Shown here one piece after another: positions 18,860 to 27,233 of a DNA stretch of 64,000 nucleotides. Origin of the DNA: CAIWHR01 sp963813415 (GTDB taxonomy: Bacteria; Pseudomonadota; Gammaproteobacteria; Burkholderiales; Casimicrobiaceae); NCBI GenBank assembly GCA_963813415.1, contig CAWEYW010000009.1, positions 806,001 through 870,000 on the forward strand. The letters are read 5' to 3'. Position 1 is the first letter of the stretch. The number at the start of each line of letters is the position of its first letter. The notes under the pieces are model-generated. The model worked only from the letters and a program-made list of their open reading frames with translations. It ran no database searches and was not told the DNA's origin. Both the position numbers and the translations under genes were made by a program.

Positions 18860-20230
18860 ATGAAGATCATCAATCCCGCCACCGGCGCGGTCGTGCGCGA
18901 GCTGGAGACCGACAGCGCAACTGCCGTGCGCAAGAAGTATCGACGGGCGCGCGAGGGTCAGCGGCCCTGGGCGCGCGAGCCATTGCGTCGCCGGCTCGAT
19001 GCCATCGCGCGGTTTCGCGAGCGCATCGTGGCCGAGCACGAGACCCTCGCCGCAACCCTGACCGAGGAGGTTGGCAAGCCGATCCGCCAGTCGCGCAACG
19101 AGCTCAATGGGCTGCTGACGCGCATCGACTTCTTCATCGCCGAATCTGCGAAAGCGCTGCGCGAGCAGAAGGTGCATGCCGACGCCGGCCAGAACATGGA
19201 CGAGCGCATCACGCACGAGCCGCTCGGCGTCATTGCCAACATCTCGGCGTGGAACTATCCCTACTTCGTGGGCAGCAACGTGTTCGTACCCGCCCTCATC
19301 GCCGGCAACGCGGTGCTCTACAAGCCGTCGGAATTCGCGACCCTGACGGGTCTGCACATCGCGCGCATGCTGCACGCGTCAGGAGTGCCGGAAGACGTGT
19401 TCGTGCCAGTCGTCGGCGACGGCAAGACCGGTGCCGCGTTGCTCAGCCAGGGCGTCGACGGGGTGTTTTTCACCGGCTCCTATGCAACGGGAGCGAAGAT
19501 CGCCGCGGCAGCCGGCAAGCGCATGATCAAGGTCCAGCTCGAGCTTGGCGGCAAGGACCCCGTGTATGTATGCGAGGACGTCGACGTCAAGGCTGCGGCC
19601 GCCGGCGTCGCCGATGGCGCTTTCTACAACACCGGGCAGTCGTGTTGCTCGGTCGAGCGGATCTATGTGCACGAGGCGATCCACGACGCCTTCGTCGCAG
19701 CGTTCGTCCAGGAAGTCAAAGGCTACCGCATGGGTGAGCCCACGGACGAGGCGACTTATATCGGGCCAATCACGCGCCGGCCACAGCTCGACGTGCTTAA
19801 GCACCAGGTCGCCGATGCGAAAAAGCGCGGCGCGAAGCTCCTGCTCGGCGGCCACGTCGTCAAGGGCAAAGGCAATTGGTTCGAGCCCACCGTGTTCTCG
19901 CACGTCGATCACACGATGGCGCTGATGCGCGAGGAAAGCTTCGGGCCGATCATCGGCATCCAGAAGGTGCGCGATGACGCGGAAGCGGTCACCCTCATGA
20001 ACGACACCGAGTACGGACTCACGGCTGCCGTCTACACGCATGACGGGAAACGCGCCAGGGCGATTCTGCGCGAGATCCGTTCCGGGTCGGTGTACTGGAA
20101 CTGCTGCGATCGGGTGAGCCCGCACCTGCCCTGGTCGGGCGTCGGCCACTCCGGGATTGGACTGACGCTCTCCACCTACGGGATACAAACGTTCACGCGA
20201 CCAAAGGCGTGGCATCTGCGGAGCGGCTGA
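18860..20230 (+). CDS. NAD(P)-dependent aldehyde dehydrogenase
   Basis: 456-aa member of the ALDH superfamily. Key residues are present: NAD-site ISAWNYPYF and AVLYKPSEFA, catalytic Glu in VQLELGGKDPVYV (about residue 230), nucleophilic Cys in FYNTGQSCCSVERIYV (about 264), and ESFGPIIGIQ near 380. ATG 18860 begins at MKIINPATG and is preferred over ATG 18842, which overlaps the upstream stop. The enzyme probably oxidises the aldehyde from the neighbouring iron dehydrogenase or an amine oxidase to its acid; succinate-semialdehyde-type substrates fit the PuuD context. Confidence 0.88.
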   Translation: MKIINPATGAVVRELETDSATAVRKKYRRAREGQRPWAREPLRRRLDAIARFRERIVAEHETLAATLTEEVGKPIRQSRNELNGLLTRIDFFIAESAKALREQKVHADAGQNMDERITHEPLGVIANISAWNYPYFVGSNVFVPALIAGNAVLYKPSEFATLTGLHIARMLHASGVPEDVFVPVVGDGKTGAALLSQGVDGVFFTGSYATGAKIAAAAGKRMIKVQLELGGKDPVYVCEDVDVKAAAAGVADGAFYNTGQSCCSVERIYVHEAIHDAFVAAFVQEVKGYRMGEPTDEATYIGPITRRPQLDVLKHQVADAKKRGAKLLLGGHVVKGKGNWFEPTVFSHVDHTMALMREESFGPIIGIQKVRDDAEAVTLMNDTEYGLTAAVYTHDGKRARAILREIRSGSVYWNCCDRVSPHLPWSGVGHSGIGLTLSTYGIQTFTRPKAWHLRSG

Positions 20231-21042
20231 TGGGCAAGGCTGCGGCCCTCGCGGTCAGCTGCCTGATGGTGACCAGCGGCGCCCCGGAGCGCCTGGCGGG
20301 ACTGCGTCGCGCCATCGAGCACTACGCCTGGCAGAGCTATGCCGACCGCGAGCTCGTGGTCGTGCTGCAGAACGGTTCAGACCCGAGTTGCCTGACGATT
20401 CCAGCGGGGCTCAACGGGCGGCGCGCCAAGGACGTTCGTTTCATCGCAGCCCCGCCCGGGCTTTCGCTCGGCGCGTTGCGGAACATCGGCCGGCATGCCG
20501 CGCGTGGCGACATCCTCGTGCAGTGGGACGACGACGACCTGCATCACCCGCGGCGCATCGAGGAGCAGCTGCATGCATTGCGCACGTCGGGGGCGGCCGC
20601 CGTGGGCCTCGAGGAAGCGATGCAGTATTTCCCAGCCACGCGAACGCTTCGTTGCATCAACTGGCGCGCCACCAGCGCAAAGTGCCTTCCGGGCACGCTG
20701 ATGTGGCGCCGGGATGCGCCCATCGACTATCCCGAATCGGGTGCCGACAGCCGACGCGGTGAAGATTCGGCAGTCGTCATGCAACTGCAACAGCGCAACC
20801 AGCTGCACGTGCTGTGCGCATCCCCGTGTCTCTACGTATACGTGAGCCACGGCGCCAATACCTGGCCGGACGAGCACCACCGCATGCTCGCCGAGCGACT
20901 CGGGGTGACGCGGGGACTCCTCCGCCGGCGCGAGGCGCTGATCCGGGCGGCGCTGCAACCGTTCGATTTCGGGCCCGGTGAAGTGCTGGTGGAAGGGAGC
21001 AACGGCCCGGCATTCGCGCTACAGCCCGCGACCACGCGCTAG
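20230..21042 (+). CDS. Family 2 glycosyltransferase
   Basis: 270 aa, GT-A fold. The N-terminal nucleotide-sugar strand is AVSCLMVTSGAPERL; LSLGALRNIGRHAARGDILV leads to the acidic metal motif VQWDDDDLHHP near residue 100; GEDSAVVMQL is the likely acceptor/catalytic region. ATG 20230 overlaps the aldehyde dehydrogenase stop by one base, so it may be expressed with that operon, but its function fits the glycosyltransferase/SGNH/E1 cluster that begins here. The 3' end overlaps the convergent transglutaminase-like gene by 24 bases. Sugar and acceptor are unknown. Confidence 0.82.
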   Translation: MGKAAALAVSCLMVTSGAPERLAGLRRAIEHYAWQSYADRELVVVLQNGSDPSCLTIPAGLNGRRAKDVRFIAAPPGLSLGALRNIGRHAARGDILVQWDDDDLHHPRRIEEQLHALRTSGAAAVGLEEAMQYFPATRTLRCINWRATSAKCLPGTLMWRRDAPIDYPESGADSRRGEDSAVVMQLQQRNQLHVLCASPCLYVYVSHGANTWPDEHHRMLAERLGVTRGLLRRREALIRAALQPFDFGPGEVLVEGSNGPAFALQPATTR

Positions 21043-22338
21043 CGGCGCGGATTCTGCATAGCTCACGGTGAGGCGCTCCGTGTAGATCGGCAGGCCCGTC
21101 ACGGCGTCGCAGAGCGCCATTTCGCTGCCATCGGGCGTGGCGCGGGCGAGCAAGTGCCACGCCGATGGCAGCCGGATCGATGGCAGCCCGGTGAAGATGC
21201 GCGGCAACAACTGCGTCTTCATGCGGTAGTCGAGCTGCCCGAAGAAGTGCCGGCGCCATTCGACGTCGATGCCACCCGCGGCGAGGTCCCAGCAGATGAG
21301 ATCGCACGGTCGCCAGCCGTTGTGCTTCGTCCACGCCTCCATCCAGAAATGGTGGAAAGGCGCGTCGCGGTACAGCACGTATCCGCTCACCAGCCGCGCC
21401 GGGATGGCACGCGCACGACACAGCGCGACCAGGAGCGCCGATCCCACGTGACAGTCGTACCACCCGGTGTCGAGCACCCAATGCAGCGGCGCTGCGCCAA
21501 GGTCCTGATAATGCATCGCGCCGGAGTGGAAATGCGCCAGCAGGTAGTCCCAGAACCGCTCGACCACCGACCAGTCGTCGCCGGCACGACCCCCGACATG
21601 CGCGGCGAGTGCGGCGATGCGCGGTGTGACGTCGATCATGCCTTCGTGGGCGCGCGTGTACAGCTCTCGGTCGGCCGGCGACAGCATCGCCACGGTGCCC
21701 TGCCGGACGGATTGCGAGCGCGCATTGAACGCCATGTGCACACCCAGCGTCAGGCTGGTCGCGCACGGCGCGCGAACGATCGCATCCAGCCGTCCGACGC
21801 TGCGCGATAGTGCGGCGTCGACGCCACACGGAACGACAGGCCGAACGGTCAGATCGTCCAGGATGTCGTCTTCGATCGCCAACGGCACCCGCAACCGCAC
21901 CGCTCCGTGGCTGCCCTCGGTCACACGATGAAACGTGCGCTCCAGTCGCACATCGAAGCGTCGCGAGGGCACCACGCCGGTATCGGAGCTCGCGCCCCGA
22001 GCATCGGGCGCCGCGTTGCGCACCAATGAACGGCCGTTCTCCACGACGCGCCGCCAGTCGGCGTGCCCGTCCTGCCTGAACGTCGACTTGAGGACATTCA
22101 GGACCTCTGCCGGATCGAACAGCCGTCCGCCGTCGGCTTCGCGATGCCCGAGGCCGCTCCCGGTCAGCCGATCGAGCATGGCGGATGCCTCGCCCGCTGC
22201 GCGGTCTCGCCGGCCGGCACGCAACTCCTGGACCCAGCCGTGCAGCAGCAGCAACTCGATGATCTGCGGCTCGGTCGCCGTACGGTAACGCGGGTCCGGC
22301 ACGAGACCCAGCGCAGCGGCGGTGGCAGGCGATCCCAC
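21019..22338 (-). CDS. Transglutaminase-like protein
   Basis: 439 aa. The C-terminal half has a transglutaminase/protease-like core with the triad in order: Cys in DTGWYDCHVGSALLVALCRA (about residue 295), His in APFHHFWMEAWTKHNGW (about 330), Asp in RPCDLICWDLA (about 345). The N-terminal 200 residues resemble the helical and beta region found before such cores, without a clear family. No signal peptide. Bacterial members act as amidases, peptidases or amide-forming enzymes. It is divergent from the lipoyl-like gene at 22476 (137-bp spacer). Intact active residues suggest a working enzyme. Confidence 0.75.
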   Translation of the reverse strand: MGSPATAAALGLVPDPRYRTATEPQIIELLLLHGWVQELRAGRRDRAAGEASAMLDRLTGSGLGHREADGGRLFDPAEVLNVLKSTFRQDGHADWRRVVENGRSLVRNAAPDARGASSDTGVVPSRRFDVRLERTFHRVTEGSHGAVRLRVPLAIEDDILDDLTVRPVVPCGVDAALSRSVGRLDAIVRAPCATSLTLGVHMAFNARSQSVRQGTVAMLSPADRELYTRAHEGMIDVTPRIAALAAHVGGRAGDDWSVVERFWDYLLAHFHSGAMHYQDLGAAPLHWVLDTGWYDCHVGSALLVALCRARAIPARLVSGYVLYRDAPFHHFWMEAWTKHNGWRPCDLICWDLAAGGIDVEWRRHFFGQLDYRMKTQLLPRIFTGLPSIRLPSAWHLLARATPDGSEMALCDAVTGLPIYTERLTVSYAESAPLARGRGL

Positions 22339-22388
22339 GGCTCAGGTCCGCCTGCGGGCACCGGCGCGCGAAGACGCGTCGCAGGCCG

Positions 22389-22394
22389 TAGAAT
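22389..22394 (+). promoter_or_regulatory. Candidate -10 box for the lipoyl-like/SGNH pair
   Basis: TAGAAT in GCCGTAGAATGCGCGG, 82 bases before the GTG at 22476, inside the 137-bp spacer between divergent genes. No convincing -35. Confidence 0.25.
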
Positions 22395-22475
22395 GCGCGG
22401 CGTCGCCGTTCACGTCGGCGTGTGCGCCAGGCTGCTGCTGCGGCCACGCACCGTGGACAACCAAGGAGCCGCCGG

Positions 22476-22841
22476 GTGATCCTCACCCTCACGTTGCCGC
22501 GCATCATCGAAAGCATGGATGCTGCTGTCGTACGGAGGACGTACGCCGAGGTCGGCACGGAGCTCGCACCGGGCGGCAAGCTGGTCGACCTCAGCGTCGA
22601 CCTCAGTGCCGTGGCGCCTCACGACTGCCCACCGGTATCCCTGTACCGCATTGCGCTGCGCGAACGCGTCTGGCTGCGCACGCTCGAGGTGGCCCGAGGT
22701 GACAGCATCCAGGCCGGCAGCATCGTCGCCCGCTTCAGCACGACCCCTGACGAGCCGCTTGCTGCGCCAGTCTCGCGGGAGGTGCGCATCACGATTGCAG
22801 CGATCTCGCAGCCGCCGGAATGGTGGGACGACGAGCCATGA
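22476..22841 (+). CDS. Small lipoyl/biotinyl-fold-like protein lacking the modified lysine
   Basis: 121 aa. The GTG start is supported by AAGGAG at 22463-22468. The pattern resembles a lipoyl domain: LTLPRIIESMDAAVVRRTY, then VGTELAPGGKLVDLSVDLS, then WLRTLEVARGDSIQAGSIVA. The position where lipoyl domains have ETDK reads VDLSVDLS, so no acceptor lysine is there. The alignment is by eye and moderate. Its stop overlaps the ATG of the SGNH-like gene (ATGA). It could be a non-acylated structural partner of the true lipoyl protein at 24208. Confidence 0.5.
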   Translation: MILTLTLPRIIESMDAAVVRRTYAEVGTELAPGGKLVDLSVDLSAVAPHDCPPVSLYRIALRERVWLRTLEVARGDSIQAGSIVARFSTTPDEPLAAPVSREVRITIAAISQPPEWWDDEP

Positions 22842-24223
22842 GCACACTGGCGCTGCGGCTCGGACCTTTGGGCGCGTTGGGCTATACCGTGCAGCGGTCC
22901 GGATTGCGCTGGTTGCGTGACGACGGCTATGCTTGCCGGCCCGGCGAGGTGATCGCGTATTGCAACATCGCACTCGTGCCGAGCGGACGAGCGCGCACCG
23001 CATCCGATCCATTCGTCGACGAATCCCGGGACTTCCAGGTGGCGCTGGCGCCTCGCGTCGCGGGCATCCTGCGACATGCGCAGGACAGCTCGCGCGGCGG
23101 TTTCCTGGATCACCTGCCCCTGTTCGAGCGCTGGTCGCCCGATGACGTCGTTGCGTATCTCGAGGACCCGGGTGGTGAAGCGCTGACTTCGCACGAAGCC
23201 GGCGAGCTGCGCTTGCTCTTTCTGGCGGGGCATCGCGCAACGGAGCTCGCCGAGGTGCGGTCGGGCCTGCACTCGGGATGGCACGACCGCAGTCGTGCGT
23301 GGTGGGGTGACGGCAGCGCAGCACCCGGCACCCTGCTGAGCCTCGGCATCTGCGAGCAGGCCGGCATCATTCGCGGCGAGCGGTTCGCGTATCTCGAGCT
23401 GTTCGCCACGGTGCCCGGTCCCGCGCATATCGTGTACATGGCCGACGATGCGCTGGTACCGTGTGCGCGCGTCGTGCTCGAGCAGATGCAGCGCGGCACG
23501 GCAGAACGCCGTGCCATCGCCGAGGATCTTGCGCGTACGTTCCCGTCGGGTAACGCCGCGCCGACCCCGGGCGACTGGATGTTCGCGGGAGCGCTCCTCG
23601 CGGCACTCGGACGGGCGCCGATCGTGGAGCGTTACGACCTGCTCACGCGCGCCGGGCTGCGCCGCTCGGTCACGGCGGATCTCGTCGTGCTGTCGCTCAA
23701 CGCCGAATCGCGCATGATCCTCAGGCATCGCCGTCTCGGCTACGCGGTCAACTGCCATCGCTTCCGCCTGATGGAGGCCGGACCCGCCACCCGCGCCTGG
23801 CTGCAGGCCAATTTCGAACCGGTCGAGCGCGGTGCGGACGAGATCCTGCGCGACTATCGTGCGCTCGTCGGCGCCGCGCGCGCGCGATCGCCCGCGAAGT
23901 TCGCGATCCTGAACTGCATGTCCACCTCGGGCTACGAGGACGCGTACCACTATGCCGCCTTCGACCGTCCGATGGGCAACACCCTGGCGAGCTTTCGGAG
24001 CAAGGAGCTCAACCTGATGCTGTACGACCTGGCACGCGACAGCGACGTCGCCATCATCGACGTCGACCGCATGGCGGCGATGCGTGGCGCAGCGGCCCAC
24101 CTGCCCGATGGCGTGCACGCAAGTGGCGTGCTCCAGCAGGACATCCGCGCCGAGATCGTGCGCGTCGCGTGCGGGTTTGGACTTCGTGGCTTCGGCACCG
24201 CTGACGCTCAGACGATCTCGTAG
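22838..24223 (+). CDS. Large SGNH-hydrolase-like protein of the E1/lipoyl cluster
   Basis: 461 aa. The C-terminal part is SGNH-like, ending with VAIIDVDRMAAM and the Asp-x-x-His element HLPDGVHAS near residue 425. Its middle (VVLSLNAESRMILRHRRLGY) aligns with the protein at 28300 (FVLSIQPDVLTQLVRHRKLG), showing common ancestry. The N-terminal 60 residues (GYACRPGEVIAYCNIAL) may be another lipoyl-like fold, which is tentative. ATG 22838 overlaps the upstream stop. The 3' end overlaps the convergent lipoyl gene by 16 bases. Such domains act as esterases, acyltransferases or carbohydrate O-acyl enzymes; no reaction is assigned. Confidence 0.6.
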   Translation: MSTLALRLGPLGALGYTVQRSGLRWLRDDGYACRPGEVIAYCNIALVPSGRARTASDPFVDESRDFQVALAPRVAGILRHAQDSSRGGFLDHLPLFERWSPDDVVAYLEDPGGEALTSHEAGELRLLFLAGHRATELAEVRSGLHSGWHDRSRAWWGDGSAAPGTLLSLGICEQAGIIRGERFAYLELFATVPGPAHIVYMADDALVPCARVVLEQMQRGTAERRAIAEDLARTFPSGNAAPTPGDWMFAGALLAALGRAPIVERYDLLTRAGLRRSVTADLVVLSLNAESRMILRHRRLGYAVNCHRFRLMEAGPATRAWLQANFEPVERGADEILRDYRALVGAARARSPAKFAILNCMSTSGYEDAYHYAAFDRPMGNTLASFRSKELNLMLYDLARDSDVAIIDVDRMAAMRGAAAHLPDGVHASGVLQQDIRAEIVRVACGFGLRGFGTADAQTIS

Positions 24224-24513
24224 GCGGCCAGCCACGGTTCCGCGCCATCGCCGATGGCCGTCAGCGGCTCGGCCGCGTCATCGCTCAGCAGTGCAAGAGG
24301 CTGGCCGACGCGTTGCCACTCGCCCGCCGGGCAGAGGACCTGCCGCAGCACGCCGGACCGGCCGGAACGCACTTCGACCACCGCCTTGTGCGTTTCGAGC
24401 TCGACGATGAGCTCACCGGTCGCGAAGACGTGACCGGCGTCGCCATGCCACTGCAGCACGCGCAGCTCCTCCACGTCCTCGATGGGCCCGGGTACGATCA
24501 GTTGGTAGATCAA
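24208..24513 (-). CDS. Stand-alone lipoyl (biotinyl/lipoyl attachment) domain protein
   Basis: 101 aa, essentially one lipoyl domain. The acceptor lysine is in ELIVELETHKAVVEVRSG near residue 45, where 2-oxoacid dehydrogenase E2 lipoyl domains have ETDKA; SGVLRQVLCPAGEWQRVGQP completes the barrel. No peripheral-subunit-binding or acyltransferase domain follows. The start is a TTG overlapping the E1-beta stop (TTGA); upstream in-frame sequence is non-coding. It is the last gene of the minus-strand set and the likely acyl acceptor of E1. A biotin attachment role is less likely given the ETHKA context. Confidence 0.8.
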   Translation of the reverse strand: MIYQLIVPGPIEDVEELRVLQWHGDAGHVFATGELIVELETHKAVVEVRSGRSGVLRQVLCPAGEWQRVGQPLALLSDDAAEPLTAIGDGAEPWLAAYEIV

Positions 24514-25547
24514 CGCGCCTCCGTCTGAGTGTGCATGTCGCAAGGTGCAGCGCGGGGGGTTGTGGCCACGACACGCCGGATGGCATTCGCCACGCGCTCG
24601 GCATCCGGAACACAGGCGCGTTCGAGCACCTGATTCGAGCTCACCGGCGCTGCGAGCGCTCCGACACGCACCACCGGATGGGCGCCGATGCGCTCGGTCA
24701 CGCGGAATGCCACCTCCGTGCCGACCCCGCACACCAGCTGCCCCTCCTCCACGGTGACCAGGCGGCCGGTGCGCGCCACCGAAGCGCACACCAAGTCGAG
24801 GTCCAGCGGTGCGAGGCTGCGCAGATCCACGACTTCGCACGCGATCCCGTCGGTCGCCAGCGCACTCGCGGCAGCGAGCGCGACGTGCACCATGTACGAG
24901 TGCGCGATCACGGTGACGTCATCGCCCTTCCGCCGGACGATGCCCCTGCCAAAGGAAGTTGCGTGCTCGGCGACCGGCACGTCCCCGGCGATCGGAAACA
25001 GCTTCTTGTGATCGACCAATACCACCGGACCATCGTGGCGCAGCGCCGCCTTCAACAGACCGTACGCATCGGCCGGCGTGGCTGGCGCGACGACCACCAG
25101 TCCGGGCACGCCCATCAGCCATGACTCGAGGCACTGCGAGTGCGCGACGCCCTGTCCTTTGGCGCCCGCCGTGGTCTTGATCACGACGGGTGCGGCAAGC
25201 TGCCCCCCCGTCTTGTAGCGCACCTTCGCGGCGTAGTTGACCAGCGGATCGAGGCCGAGCATCAGGAAATCCATGTAGGTGATGCTGACCAACGGGCGCA
25301 TGCCCGCGATCGCAGCACCCACCCCGATGCCCACCATCGCCGCTTCGGCGACCGGCATGTTGCGTACGCGCGTCGCTCCGAAGTCGCCGAACAGGCCGGC
25401 GAATTCCCGATACGGGCCGCCGAACCCTGCGACGTCCTGGCCGAGCACGATCACGCGCGCGTCCGCAGCCATCTCCTCGCGCAACGCGCGCACCAGCGCC
25501 TCGGCGAAGAACAGCTTGCTGTGCCCCTCCGCGCGCTCAGCCGACAT
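24510..25547 (-). CDS. 2-oxoacid dehydrogenase E1 component, beta subunit
   Basis: 345-aa transketolase-like subunit. Family features: EALVRALREEMAADARVIVL, GQDVAGFGGPYREFAGLFGD, NMPVAEAAMVGIGVGAAIAG and RPLVSITYMDFLMLGLDPLV; the C-terminal half has VVDLRSLAPLDLDLVCASV and VEEGQLVCGVGTEV. With E1-alpha it forms the TPP enzyme that decarboxylates a 2-oxoacid and reductively acylates a lipoyl domain. It overlaps E1-alpha by 11 bases and the lipoyl gene by 4. Substrate (pyruvate, branched-chain or unusual) cannot be set from sequence. Confidence 0.9.
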   Translation of the reverse strand: MSAERAEGHSKLFFAEALVRALREEMAADARVIVLGQDVAGFGGPYREFAGLFGDFGATRVRNMPVAEAAMVGIGVGAAIAGMRPLVSITYMDFLMLGLDPLVNYAAKVRYKTGGQLAAPVVIKTTAGAKGQGVAHSQCLESWLMGVPGLVVVAPATPADAYGLLKAALRHDGPVVLVDHKKLFPIAGDVPVAEHATSFGRGIVRRKGDDVTVIAHSYMVHVALAAASALATDGIACEVVDLRSLAPLDLDLVCASVARTGRLVTVEEGQLVCGVGTEVAFRVTERIGAHPVVRVGALAAPVSSNQVLERACVPDAERVANAIRRVVATTPRAAPCDMHTQTEAR

Positions 25548-26553
25548 CGCTCAGCACCGCGCCTGCATCGGGAAAGGCCGCAGCGTCCGCAAAGCACAAC
25601 GCCGCCGCGACCTCGGCGTCGACCTCACGCTCGAGCTCGCGCCGATCGGCGTGCGTCAGGGCGCCGGACGCATGGAGTTGCGCGCTCAGGCGCTCGATCG
25701 GGCAGCGACTCCGGACCGCGGCGAGCTCCACGGGCGAACGGGTCTCGCGCGTGGCGGTGGAATGCGTCATGAATCGCTCCGCAAGCAACTCGATGAAGGT
25801 TGGGCCGTCGCCGCGGCGCGCGCGATCGGCCGCCGCGGTGGCGGCGTCACGCACGGCGAGGACATCCATGCCGTCCACGGTCACCGCCGGGATGCCGAAG
25901 GGTCGGGCGAGATCGCTCAGCCGCGCGGGTGCCAGCACGTCGCTGCGGGCCGTCGAGATCGACCACTGATTGTTGTCGCACACGAAAAGCAAGGGCAGCT
26001 TCCAGATCGCCGCGATGTTCAGCGTTTCGTGCAGGGCACCGGCGCCACAGGCACCGTCGCCGAAGATGCACGCAACTACCGCGCCGGGACGCAACTGCTG
26101 CGCCGCGAGAGCGACCCCGGCGCTGATGGTGAGGTTGCCTGCGACCACCGCGTGGGCGCCGACGTAACCTGCGGACGGCTGGGCGATGTGCCCGCGCCCG
26201 CCTTTGCCCCCGCAAGGGCCGGCGACCCTGCCCAGCACCTCGGCCATGACGATGTCCGCAGCCAATCCGCGGGCGAGCGCAGGACCGATGGAGCGGCCAC
26301 TGCTCAGCAGCTGGTCGTCGCTGCGCAACGCAGCACAAAGCCCGACCGCCACCCCTTCCTCACCCGACGAGAAGAGCTGGAAGCCACGATCCGCACGATC
26401 GGCCAGTGCTGCTTCGAAACGCCGGATGAGCAGCATCGAACGCAACAGCGCGATCGCCTCGGCATCTGATGAGGGTCGCGATGCCGCATCCCGAGCCGGC
26501 AACGTGGATGCCGTGGACGCTCCCGGCACGCGCCCTTTGCCCCCGTTCCTCAT
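25537..26553 (-). CDS. 2-oxoacid dehydrogenase E1 component, alpha subunit
   Basis: 338 aa. The thiamine-diphosphate motif is FGDGACGAGALHETLNIAAI ending VCDNNQWS; GGKGGRGHIAQPSAGYVGAH holds the conserved active-site histidine region. ATG 26553 overlaps the preceding gene stop (ATGA); an open frame upstream to 26643 is low-complexity. It pairs with E1-beta. The first 30 residues are Arg/Gly/Ala-rich and may be disordered. No E2 acyltransferase or E3 lies in the window, so the acyl group may be taken by another enzyme. Confidence 0.9.
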   Translation of the reverse strand: MRNGGKGRVPGASTASTLPARDAASRPSSDAEAIALLRSMLLIRRFEAALADRADRGFQLFSSGEEGVAVGLCAALRSDDQLLSSGRSIGPALARGLAADIVMAEVLGRVAGPCGGKGGRGHIAQPSAGYVGAHAVVAGNLTISAGVALAAQQLRPGAVVACIFGDGACGAGALHETLNIAAIWKLPLLFVCDNNQWSISTARSDVLAPARLSDLARPFGIPAVTVDGMDVLAVRDAATAAADRARRGDGPTFIELLAERFMTHSTATRETRSPVELAAVRSRCPIERLSAQLHASGALTHADRRELEREVDAEVAAALCFADAAAFPDAGAVLSDVG

Positions 26554-27233
26554 GCGCCCGGACGCACCGGCGCGCCCTGCCGTGGCGCATTGGCGGCGGG
26601 CATTCGCACCACCTCGCCCTCTGGCGACAGCTTGCCATGCCACCGCGATGCCTGCGTGCGCACGCTCTGCGCCACGGTCGAGTCCAGGCCGACGGCGAGC
26701 ATGGCGATGACGATCACGTGCGCCGCCACGCGCAACGCGGCGGGGCTCGTGAGGCGATAGTCGGCGTCCAGCGCGAGCGCCCCGATATGTGCAAGGTCGC
26801 GGTCGAGATCGATGACGGCGATTCCGGTGTCATGCGACAGTTCCGCGGCCATACGGTTGAGGCGGTGGATGCGCTGCGTCAGCGCCTCCCGGCCGGCCGT
26901 TGCGGCGTGCACGTAGCGAAACACGGTGCACAGGAAGCGTGACTCGTAGCTGCCGTCGAGCTGCTCGATGTTGCGGCGCCAGCGCTGCTCGACCTCTTCC
27001 AGCGATGTCCCTGCGGCAACGGCATCATCGAGCAACGATGCCACGTAGACCGTGCCCGGCTTGCGCCCATCCACCGCGGCGCGGTCATCGACGAAGCGCA
27101 GCTCCACCGCGTACGCATCGCCGCCGTCGGCCGCATGCAACGCATCATGCAGGCCATCGGCCGCAGCCGTCATCATCGCGTGCTCGCTCACGCTCACCGC
27201 GGCATCGATGAAGATCGTGGATGGCGACGTCAC
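26550..27233 (-). CDS. SGNH-like protein with degenerate Asp-His element
   Basis: 227 aa. It aligns in its last third with the two SGNH-like proteins at 22838 and 28300: GIAVIDLDRDLAHIGALALD matches their VIDVD segments. Where they have D-x-x-H (DGVH, DAVH) it reads DADYRLTS, with no histidine. GTVYVASLLDD and SYESRFLCTVFRYVHAATAG replace their middle strands. The start is GTG 27233, overlapping the glycosyltransferase stop (GTGA). It looks like a non-catalytic or altered paralogue, perhaps a partner subunit. The tail after residue 195 is Ala/Arg/Pro-rich. Confidence 0.5.
   Translation of the reverse strand: MTSPSTIFIDAAVSVSEHAMMTAAADGLHDALHAADGGDAYAVELRFVDDRAAVDGRKPGTVYVASLLDDAVAAGTSLEEVEQRWRRNIEQLDGSYESRFLCTVFRYVHAATAGREALTQRIHRLNRMAAELSHDTGIAVIDLDRDLAHIGALALDADYRLTSPAALRVAAHVIVIAMLAVGLDSTVAQSVRTQASRWHGKLSPEGEVVRMPAANAPRQGAPVRPGA

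Noticed and set aside
20777..22579. 600-codon reverse frame overlapping the transglutaminase-like gene
   Set aside because: Arg-rich frame out of phase with the Cys/His/Asp core encoded at 21019-22338.
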